Shown here in pieces: positions 6,370-12,133 of a stretch of DNA of 13,539 bases (the first letter of the stretch is position 1; each line of letters begins with the position of its first letter). Source of the stretch: Gammaproteobacteria bacterium (GTDB lineage Bacteria > Pseudomonadota > Gammaproteobacteria > PS1 > Pseudothioglobaceae); the NCBI GenBank assembly GCA_015658965.1, contig DQNX01000113.1, forward strand, positions 1-13,539, given 5' to 3'. Both the position numbers and the translations under genes were made by a program. Below the pieces are notes generated by a model, which saw only the letters and a list, made by a program, of their open reading frames with translations, was not told the DNA's origin and searched no databases.

Positions 6370-6630
6370 ATGAATCGATGCGATTGCATCAGAAGCTGGT
6401 CTTTCTAAAGCAGATGCAGCTCGTGCACTAAACGCAACAACAGATGCTATTACCAACGCTATGGCGGGTGGCGACGGCGTACAACTCACCGGCTTTGGTT
6501 CTTTTGTGGTCAGAGAGATCGTGCAGCACGCACCGGTCGTAACCCACAAACAGGTGCCTGCATCCAAATTAAGGCATCAAAAGTGGCGGCTTTTAAAGCG
6601 GGTAAGGCACTTAAAGAGGCGGTTAACTAA
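6370..6630 (+). pseudogene. Broken gene for the histone-like nucleoid protein HU
   Basis: HU is a small dimeric DNA-bending protein of about 90 residues. Translation from 6374 reads I-D-A-I-A-S-E-A-G-L-S-K-A-D-A-A-R-A-L-N, then TDAITNAMAGGDGVQLTGFGSFVVRE, all typical HU; after 6518 the family sequence continues only in a different frame (RAARTGRNPQTG, then IQIKASKVAAFKAGKALKEAVN and TAA at 6628-6630). Two lesions are visible. First, the ATG at 6370 is followed by AAT and then directly by CGATGCG; compared with the usual MNKSELIDA start about 14 bases are missing, so the ATG frame stops after 12 codons and the HU frame has a TGA at 6371. Second, there is a 2-base insertion in a short GA run at 6512-6519 (AGAGAGAT). 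No intact HU can be made. Assembly error is the main alternative. Confidence 0.88.
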
Positions 6631-6656
6631 AGATTCAGTCGTAATCGTTATTAAAT

Positions 6657-6682
6657 AAAAAAGCGCCAATAGGCGCTTTTTT
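6657..6682. terminator. Bidirectional intrinsic terminator
   Basis: AAAAAAGCGCC, an AATA loop and GGCGCTTTTTT form a near-perfect GC hairpin flanked by A and T tracts, so it works on either strand. It ends the plus-strand HU pseudogene and the minus-strand PfkB-kinase transcript, which stops at 6716. Confidence 0.9.
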
Positions 6683-6715
6683 ATTATCCGATGTTATTGA
6701 CTTAAATAAGGACGA

Positions 6716-7657
6716 TTAGAATAAAGGCTCACCGTAGCTTTGTTGATATAGACGCTCAATTTTTCCCAAATCAAACTGATGATTCTGAGTGCCCAGATGC
6801 GCGACCTTGATTGCACCTAACAGCCCCGCCAATTGACCCGTGGTTTTCCAATCCATATCATTCATCAACCCAAACAATAAACCTGCACGATAAGCATCAC
6901 CACAGCCTGTTGGATCTTGTGTTGCGTCAGCCTTTACTGCTTCAATATGAATGACTTCAACGCCAGTATAAATTTCGCTACCCTCAGCGCCTTTGGTAAT
7001 AATCAATGCATCCACCATCGAAGCGATGGTTTGCACATCAAGCCCTGTTTTGTCTTGCAGCAATTGTGATTCATAATCATTCACAGCCACATAAGCGGCT
7101 TGCTTTATAAAAGTGATAAGCTCTTCACCTGAAAACATGGGCATACCCTGGCCAGGATCAAACATAAAAGGAATGTTGGCATCCGCAAACTGTTTGGCGT
7201 GCTCGATCATGCCATCACGCCCATCTGGGGAAACAATGCCGATATCTACAACACTGACATCACTGACTTTATTTTGGTGAGAATCACTCATCGCACCCGG
7301 ATGAAAAGCAGTGATTTGATTATCATCCATATCTGTGGTGATAAATGCCTGGCCAGTATAACTACCACTGATGACTTTCATGTGTGTGGTATTCATGTGG
7401 TGGGATTCCATCCAGTTCATATATGGTGTGAAATCATCTCCCACGGTTGCCATCGGCACAGAATTGGCACCCAACATGTGTAAGTTATAAGCAATGTTAC
7501 CGCCACAGCCGCCAAACTCTTTGCGCAGGGTCGGCACTAAAAAAGAAATATTCAACATATGCACTTTGTCTGGCAAGATGTGATTTTTAAACCGGTCTTG
7601 GAAGACCATAATAGAATCAAAGGCATAAGAGCCACAAATTAACGCTGTTTTTGACAT
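6716..7657 (-). CDS. PfkB-family carbohydrate/nucleoside kinase (adenosine-kinase-like)
   Basis: Ribokinase-fold enzyme of 313 residues, a normal family length, that transfers phosphate from ATP to a sugar or nucleoside in the cytoplasm. The first family signature is FGGCGGNIAYNLHMLG at 48-63 (substrate side); the second is DPTGCGDAYRAGLL near 248-261, where GCGD replaces the usual GAGD and Asp254 is the catalytic base. VNDYE and IITKGAEGS are typical of the ATP-binding region. The GGCGGN and DPTGCGDAYR variants are ones I associate with proteobacterial proteins annotated as adenosine kinase, but substrate cannot be fixed from sequence alone; ribose, fructose or another nucleoside are possible. 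The ATG has a strong AAGGAG ribosome binding site 5 bases upstream. It follows ispH by 69 bp and may be read through from that operon. The terminator at 6657-6682 closes it. Confidence 0.85.
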   Translation of the reverse strand: MSKTALICGSYAFDSIMVFQDRFKNHILPDKVHMLNISFLVPTLRKEFGGCGGNIAYNLHMLGANSVPMATVGDDFTPYMNWMESHHMNTTHMKVISGSYTGQAFITTDMDDNQITAFHPGAMSDSHQNKVSDVSVVDIGIVSPDGRDGMIEHAKQFADANIPFMFDPGQGMPMFSGEELITFIKQAAYVAVNDYESQLLQDKTGLDVQTIASMVDALIITKGAEGSEIYTGVEVIHIEAVKADATQDPTGCGDAYRAGLLFGLMNDMDWKTTGQLAGLLGAIKVAHLGTQNHQFDLGKIERLYQQSYGEPLF

Positions 7658-7683
7658 TTTTTCTCCTTATTTTTTACTTTGAC

Positions 7684-7725
7684 ATAGACCTTGTGTGCCT
7701 CAAGGGGGCATTAAAAGGAGTCTAT
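7684..7725 (-). other. Possible bulged hairpin in the ispH-kinase gap
   Basis: ATAGACCTTG (7684-7693) pairs in two blocks: CCTTG with CAAGG (7701-7705) across a 7-base loop, and ATAGA with TCTAT (7721-7725) across a 15-base bulge on one side. It begins just after the ispH stop codon. It lacks a T tract on the minus strand, so it is at most a partial terminator or processing site between ispH and the kinase gene. Confidence 0.25.
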
Positions 7726-7726
7726 A

Positions 7727-8650
7727 TCATCTCAATGTTTCGGGCACGGGGAAGTGTACATTTTCTTGCACACCGCTGACTTCAACAACTTCAGTTGCAC
7801 CGTAATCATATAAATAGTTAATCACTTCTTGCACCAATACTTCAGGCGCAGATGCGCCAGCAGTTACACCAACGGTGTTTGCCCCTTGTAACCATACAGG
7901 ATCAATCTCACTAGCACCGTCAATCAAATAGGCCTTTTTTTTCATTTTTTGGGCAATTTCTCGCAAACGATTAGAATTAGAAGAGTTAGAAGAGCCTAGT
8001 ACCAGTAGTACATCAGCGTCTTGCATTAGGGTTTTAACTGCATCTTGTCGGTTTTGTGTGGCATAACAAATATCGTCTTTTTTCGGTGCTTTAATCTCAG
8101 GAAATTTGTCTTTCAATGCATTCACAATTTGCTGTGTGTCATCTACCGATAAAGTGGTTTGTGTTGTATAAGACAAGTGCTCGTTAGTCAAATCTAGCTT
8201 GTCGACATCAGCCACCGTCTCGACCAATTCAACGCTTTCACCTTCGTTTGACTGACCTAATGTGCCCTCAACTTCAGGGTGACCTTCATGACCAATAAGA
8301 ATGACTTTGTGATTTTGTTTTTGTTTACGTGCCACTTCTTTATGCACCTTGGTTACCAACGGGCAAGTCGCATCATAAACCGTTGCGCCGATCTCACCTG
8401 CTTGTTGGCGTACTGCTTGAGAAACACCGTGCGCACTAAAAATGACCACCTTACCTGCAGGCACCTCTGATATTTCTTTGACAAAAATAGCGCCTTTAGC
8501 CTTAAGGTCGCTCACCACAAATTTATTATGCACCACTTCATTACGAACATAGATAGGTGCACCGTGTAACTCAATAGCGCGTTCTACAATTTCAATGGCA
8601 CGATCAACACCTGCACAAAACCCACGCGGGTTGGCCAACAAAACTTTCAT
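7727..8650 (-). CDS. ispH: 4-hydroxy-3-methylbut-2-enyl diphosphate reductase (IspH/LytB)
   Basis: Last step of the MEP isoprenoid pathway: an iron-sulfur enzyme that converts HMBPP to IPP and DMAPP. It has 307 residues, close to the E. coli enzyme. The three cluster cysteines are present at Cys12 (PRGFCAGV), Cys96 (DATCPLV) and Cys195 (DDICYATQNRQ). Substrate-binding residues are in place: His41 (VVHNK), His74 (FSAHG), His124 and Glu126 (HEGHPEVEG), and the SNSSNSNRL block at 221-229. The ATG overlaps the stop of fkpB by 4 bp (ATGA), an arrangement typical of translational coupling. The fkpB-ispH pairing is the same as in E. coli, which supports both calls. Confidence 0.98.
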   Translation of the reverse strand: MKVLLANPRGFCAGVDRAIEIVERAIELHGAPIYVRNEVVHNKFVVSDLKAKGAIFVKEISEVPAGKVVIFSAHGVSQAVRQQAGEIGATVYDATCPLVTKVHKEVARKQKQNHKVILIGHEGHPEVEGTLGQSNEGESVELVETVADVDKLDLTNEHLSYTTQTTLSVDDTQQIVNALKDKFPEIKAPKKDDICYATQNRQDAVKTLMQDADVLLVLGSSNSSNSNRLREIAQKMKKKAYLIDGASEIDPVWLQGANTVGVTAGASAPEVLVQEVINYLYDYGATEVVEVSGVQENVHFPVPETLR

Positions 8651-9057
8651 TCTTTTTTCTCAAGTATTTCTACTTGGAACGACACGTCTGCTCCTGCCAA
8701 AGGATGATTAAAATTAACGGTAATATCATCGCCTTCAATCTTGTCAATACAACCAACATACGAATCACCTGTTGGCGTTTTAAACTCAACGGCGGCGTCA
8801 AGCTCAATTTGAATGCTGGCTGGGAATTCAACCCTATCCATTACTTGAATGGCTTCATCATATATAGGGCCGAACGCTTCACCATAAGTCATTAAAAAAG
8901 TTTGTGACTTTCCAACCACGGCTTCTTCGATACAAGATTCTAAGCAAGGGTCGAGTTGGCCATCACCAATTTCAAATTCAAATGGCATGCTTCCAGACTC
9001 GTCAACCAATGCGCCATTTGAGTGAGTGAGTTTGTACAACAGTTTGTATTTAGCCAT
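8647..9057 (-). CDS. fkpB: FKBP-type peptidyl-prolyl isomerase, SlpA/FkpB type
   Basis: Small cytoplasmic FKBP-type prolyl isomerase with a chaperone insert, 136 residues. Visible features: an N-terminal strand KYKLLYKLTHSNG, then VDESG (18-22), FEFEIGDGQLDPCLE (26-40), YGEAFG (58-63), and DDITVNFNHPLAGADVSFQVEIL (110-132), where NHPLAG is the block shared with E. coli SlpA. The open frame extends upstream to 9111, but the start at 9055-9057 is preferred: FKBP homology begins there (MAKYKLLY), the longer version would add 18 unrelated residues, and this start overlaps the accD stop by 8 bp, as in coupled genes. The 3' end overlaps ispH by 4 bp. Confidence 0.92.
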   Translation of the reverse strand: MAKYKLLYKLTHSNGALVDESGSMPFEFEIGDGQLDPCLESCIEEAVVGKSQTFLMTYGEAFGPIYDEAIQVMDRVEFPASIQIELDAAVEFKTPTGDSYVGCIDKIEGDDITVNFNHPLAGADVSFQVEILEKKE

Positions 9058-9889
9058 GCAATGCTTGTAATAATTGATGGACTTTATTACGCAAATCTTT
9101 GCGATGTACAATTAGATCGATAGCGCCTTTCTCAAGCAAAAATTCACTGCGTTGAAAGCCCTCAGGCAAAGTTTCACGCACCGTTTGCTCGACCACTCGA
9201 GGGCCGGCAAAACCAATTAGTGCGTTCGGTTCGGCAATATGAATATCGCCCAACATCGCAAAACTGGCCGATACACCCCCCATGGTTGGGTCGGTTAAGA
9301 CAGAGAAAAATGGAATTTTTTTGTTACTAAGCAGCTTTAAAATCAAAGCGGTTTTACTCATCTGCATCAAGGAGAACAAGCCTTCTTGCATACGCGCACC
9401 ACCCGAAGCTGAGAAGCAAATCAATGGTGAATTGGTACGGATGCTTTCTTGTGCGGCGCGCACAAATTTTTCGCCCACTACCGAACCCATCGAGCCGCCC
9501 ATAAATTTAAATTCAAACGCTGCCACCACGACAGGCATGCCGTTTAGTGTGCCTTTTTTAACCACCAATGCGTCTTTCTCACCGGTGTTTTTTTGCGCTT
9601 GTGAATAGCGATCCTTATATTTCTTTTGATCTTTAAACTTTAACGGATCAACGGCAACTAAATTTTCGGCAATTTCTTGCTGGCCATCGACATCTAAAAA
9701 ACTTTCAATACGCACTCTGGCAGAAATACGCATATGATGGTCACAAATTGGACACACATAAGTTTGTTGCTTGAGCTCCTCTTCGTACAAAGTGGACTCA
9801 CACTTCGGACACTTGCTCCACAAACCCTCCGGAATGTTCTTTTTTACAACATTGGTAATGGAGGGTAAGATTCTTTCTAGCCAACTCAT
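9050..9889 (-). CDS. accD: Acetyl-CoA carboxylase carboxyltransferase subunit beta
   Basis: Beta subunit of the carboxyltransferase that, with AccA, makes malonyl-CoA for fatty-acid synthesis. It has 279 residues (E. coli 304; the difference is mainly at the C-terminus). The N-terminal zinc ribbon is complete: Cys27, Cys30, Cys46 and Cys49 (CPKC, 15 residues, CPIC). The crotonase-fold core follows, with FKFMGGSMGSVVGEKF, SASGGARMQEG, DPTMGGVSASFAMLGD and IGFAGPRVVEQT. The ATG is preceded by AAGGA. It starts 17 bp after trpA and its end overlaps fkpB by 8 bp. The trpA-accD adjacency is widespread in proteobacteria. Confidence 0.98.
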   Translation of the reverse strand: MSWLERILPSITNVVKKNIPEGLWSKCPKCESTLYEEELKQQTYVCPICDHHMRISARVRIESFLDVDGQQEIAENLVAVDPLKFKDQKKYKDRYSQAQKNTGEKDALVVKKGTLNGMPVVVAAFEFKFMGGSMGSVVGEKFVRAAQESIRTNSPLICFSASGGARMQEGLFSLMQMSKTALILKLLSNKKIPFFSVLTDPTMGGVSASFAMLGDIHIAEPNALIGFAGPRVVEQTVRETLPEGFQRSEFLLEKGAIDLIVHRKDLRNKVHQLLQALHG

Positions 9890-9906
9890 AATAAATCCTT
9901 ATTTTG

Positions 9907-10704
9907 TTATTTAATAGCTTGTGATATTTCACTAGCTAAATCACCAACACTTGCTAACATTTTATCCCTATCTGTAGCATATTGCTCAACAAATGACACT
10001 AAGGACGAACCAACAATCACCGCATCGGCTAAAGCTGAAACTGCTTTAGCCGTTGCTGCATCTTTAATACCAAAGCCAACGCCCACCGGTAAATCGATAA
10101 ATTGGCGAATTCTGGCCAGATTAGCATTAACGGCATCAACATCAATATGGCCAGCGCCAGTTACGCCTTTAAGCGAAACAAAATAAACAAACCCTGAGGC
10201 AATTGTGGCTAACGATTTTAGGCGATCATTGGTTGTGGTTGGCGCCACAAGAAAGATAAAATCAATGTCCACACCGTCTAAACACTGCTTTAAATCGTGC
10301 GCTTCTTCTGGTGGCATATCGACCACCAATACGCCATCCACACCACTTTTGCTTGCTTCATCAGCAAAGGCTTGATAGCCAAATACCTCGATTGGGTTAA
10401 GATAACCCATCAGCACCACAGCGGTTGTATTGTTGGTTTGTCGAAACTTTTTAACCAGATCTAGCACGTCGTGCAAACTTATCCCGTCGGCCACAGCACG
10501 TTCGTGCGATTTAGCAATCATTGGGCCATCGGCCATTGGGTCTGAAAACGGCACGCCAAGTTCAATCACATCGGCACCATTTTCAACCAAAACTTGCATC
10601 AACTCAAAAGTGTTATCAAGTCCGCTATCACCCGCTGTGATAAAGGGAATAAATGCCTTTTGACCTGCGGGTAAATTAGAAAATACTTGCGCTAATCTTG
10701 CCAT
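9907..10704 (-). CDS. trpA: Tryptophan synthase alpha chain
   Basis: Cleaves indole-3-glycerol phosphate to indole, which is passed to TrpB. It is a TIM-barrel protein of 265 residues. The catalytic pair is Glu48 (IELGVPFSDP) and Asp59 (ADGP). Loop 6 and phosphate-binding strands are recognisable: FVYFVSLKGVTGAG at 172-185, VGVGFGIKDAATAKAV at 207-222, and DAVIVGSSLV at 227-236. The position after ADGP reads M-I-A where E. coli has T-I-Q; the catalytic residues are unaffected. trpB is not next to it: the gene upstream is hemE, 2 bp away, so the two-subunit synthase is encoded from separate places. accD follows 17 bp downstream. Confidence 0.97.
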   Translation of the reverse strand: MARLAQVFSNLPAGQKAFIPFITAGDSGLDNTFELMQVLVENGADVIELGVPFSDPMADGPMIAKSHERAVADGISLHDVLDLVKKFRQTNNTTAVVLMGYLNPIEVFGYQAFADEASKSGVDGVLVVDMPPEEAHDLKQCLDGVDIDFIFLVAPTTTNDRLKSLATIASGFVYFVSLKGVTGAGHIDVDAVNANLARIRQFIDLPVGVGFGIKDAATAKAVSALADAVIVGSSLVSFVEQYATDRDKMLASVGDLASEISQAIK

Positions 10705-10706
10705 GC

Positions 10707-11741
10707 TTATTTGGCGCTAAATTCGTGCACAGCATCTACCAAGACTTTCATGTTTTCTGGATTAACATCGGGTGTAATGCCGTGACCTAGATTAAAAATA
10801 TGCCCTGTGTCACCTTTAAACTGGCTTAATACTTTCTTCACCTCTGCTCTAACAATCTCAGGTGTGGCATACATAACCGCAGGATCTAGGTTGCCTTGAA
10901 TGGCTACTTTGTCGCCAATTTGCGCTTCAACATCACTCAGCTCTACTGTCCAGTCAATACCGACACCGTCACAACCCGTGTTAGCAATTTCGCTTAAATG
11001 CTTACCACCATTTTTACTAAATAAAGTGATTGGCGTATTGGGATGTTTGGCCTTAATACCACTGACAATTTTTTGCATATAGCTCAGTGAAAAATCCAAA
11101 TAATTCGCCTTGGAAAGTACGCCGCCCCAAGTATCAAAAACCATCAAGCTGTCTGCGCCACTGATCACTTGTTGATCTAAATAGGCAATAACACTGTCGG
11201 CTAATTTGGCTAATAATAAATGCAGCATTTGTGGATCGTTAAACAACATTGCTTTGGTTTTGGCAAATGTTTTACTGCTGCCACCCTCAATCATATAGGT
11301 GGCTAATGTCCAAGGGCTGCCACTAAAGCCAATCAGTGGCGCGCGTGTGCCCAAGGCCGTTTTAATCGTGGACACGGCGTCAAACACATAAGTTAGCTCG
11401 TTGTTAACCTCTGATGGGATGGCCTCAATATCTGCCAAGGTTTGAATCGGTCTTTCAAATTTTGGACCCTCACCTTCACTAAAATACAAGCCCAAGCCCA
11501 TTGCATCAGGAATGGTTAAAATGTCAGAAAACAAAATAGCCGCATCAAGATCAAATCGATCCATCGGTTGCAGGGTAACTTCGCAAGCAAGCTGTGGATT
11601 CTTACACAAACTCATAAAGTCACCGGCTTTTTTTCGAGTGGCTCGATATTCAGGTAAATAACGGCCCGCTTGGCGCATTACCCATATAGGCGTGCGTGAT
11701 GTGGGTTGCTTTAATAGAGCATTAATATAGTCGAATGACAT
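10707..11741 (-). CDS. hemE: Uroporphyrinogen decarboxylase
   Basis: Cytoplasmic haem and sirohaem-branch enzyme that removes four carboxyl groups from uroporphyrinogen III to give coproporphyrinogen III. It has 344 residues, a normal length. The signature TPIWVMRQAGRYLPEYR lies at 17-33 (substrate-binding arginines 23 and 27). The active-site Asp is in ILFSDIL near 73, and the second signature region reads IGFSGSPWTLATYMIEGGSS; the C-terminal NLGHGITPDVNPENM block is present. It is the promoter-proximal gene of the hemE-trpA-accD-fkpB-ispH run; a good promoter lies at 11773-11801. The ribosome binding site is weak. Confidence 0.98.
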   Translation of the reverse strand: MSFDYINALLKQPTSRTPIWVMRQAGRYLPEYRATRKKAGDFMSLCKNPQLACEVTLQPMDRFDLDAAILFSDILTIPDAMGLGLYFSEGEGPKFERPIQTLADIEAIPSEVNNELTYVFDAVSTIKTALGTRAPLIGFSGSPWTLATYMIEGGSSKTFAKTKAMLFNDPQMLHLLLAKLADSVIAYLDQQVISGADSLMVFDTWGGVLSKANYLDFSLSYMQKIVSGIKAKHPNTPITLFSKNGGKHLSEIANTGCDGVGIDWTVELSDVEAQIGDKVAIQGNLDPAVMYATPEIVRAEVKKVLSQFKGDTGHIFNLGHGITPDVNPENMKVLVDAVHEFSAK

Positions 11742-11772
11742 AGTCTTAAATTAAAAAATTAATAGTGCAATG

Positions 11773-11801
11773 ATTATAACGATTTTTGCCCTAAACGCTA
11801 A
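11773..11801 (-). promoter_or_regulatory. Probable sigma-70 promoter of the hemE operon
   Basis: On the minus strand a consensus TATAAT (plus 11773-11778) follows a weak -35 TTAGCG (plus 11796-11801) with a 17-bp spacer. The -10 box lies about 31 bp before the hemE ATG. It sits just downstream of the rpmE terminator, so hemE appears to be transcribed independently of rpmE. Confidence 0.6.
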
Positions 11802-11814
11802 TATAATCGGACAT

Positions 11815-11841
11815 AAAAAAAGCCACATAAGTGGCTTTTTT
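11815..11841 (-). terminator. Intrinsic terminator after rpmE
   Basis: A-tract plus AGCCAC, an ATAA loop, then GTGGCT plus T-tract: a perfect GC stem flanked by A and T runs. It begins 16 bp after the rpmE stop on the minus strand. The symmetry would let it work both ways, but no plus-strand gene points into it. Confidence 0.88.
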
Positions 11842-11857
11842 ATTAAATGTTGGACGC

Positions 11858-12070
11858 TTATCGCTTGAATGCAGCGTAACGAGATTTAAATTTCTCAACA
11901 CGACCGGCACTGTCCATAATTTTCTGCTTACCTGTGTAAAAAGGGTGGCAGCTAGAACATACATCTAGGTTTAATTGTTCTTTACCAATTGTTGAGCGTG
12001 ACTCAAAAGTATTGCCGCAAGAACACACAACTTTAACAACGTCGTAATTAGGGTGGATATCTGTTTTCAT
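11858..12070 (-). CDS. rpmE: 50S ribosomal protein L31, zinc-binding type
   Basis: Small protein of the large ribosomal subunit, 70 residues. It is the zinc-containing form: Cys16, Cys18, Cys38 and Cys41 (CSCG and CSSC) are all present, unlike the cysteine-free paralogue made under zinc limitation. MKTDIHPNY at the start and HPFYTGKQK (42-50) are family hallmarks. No Shine-Dalgarno sequence is obvious in the AT-rich leader. A consensus -10 box lies 36 bp upstream, and a terminator follows directly, so it is probably a single-gene transcript. Confidence 0.97.
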   Translation of the reverse strand: MKTDIHPNYDVVKVVCSCGNTFESRSTIGKEQLNLDVCSSCHPFYTGKQKIMDSAGRVEKFKSRYAAFKR

Positions 12071-12105
12071 GTCTATAATATTTATGTAAATCTCAAAGAG
12101 GGTGA

Positions 12106-12111
12106 ATTATA
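12106..12111 (-). promoter_or_regulatory. Probable -10 box of the rpmE promoter
   Basis: A consensus TATAAT on the minus strand, preceded by TG-like context but without a convincing -35 hexamer at 16-18 bp. It lies in the 63-bp gap between the P-type ATPase stop and the rpmE ATG, and gives a leader of roughly 30 nt. Confidence 0.45.
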
Positions 12112-12133
12112 TACTATTCTTATCAAATAGTGC

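Noticed and set aside
6343..6567. A 74-codon minus-strand frame over the HU pseudogene
   Set aside because: It is antisense to recognisable HU codons, with no ribosome binding site and no protein-like pattern.
6461..6658. A 65-codon plus-strand reading frame beginning MAGGDGVQLTGFG
   Set aside because: It is the middle of the HU pseudogene continued out of frame after the GA insertion. The residues past VVRE are not HU and resemble nothing; the ATG is an internal HU codon.
9058..9111. Longer start for fkpB adding 18 residues
   Set aside because: The extra residues (MYIAKICVIKS...) have no FKBP similarity and run deep into accD. The start at 9057 fits homology and the usual short overlap.
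9282..9608. A 108-codon plus-strand frame opposite accD, and others opposite the kinase, ispH, trpA, hemE and the P-type ATPase
   Set aside because: All are shadows of strongly conserved genes on the minus strand, with no start signals or recognisable motifs.
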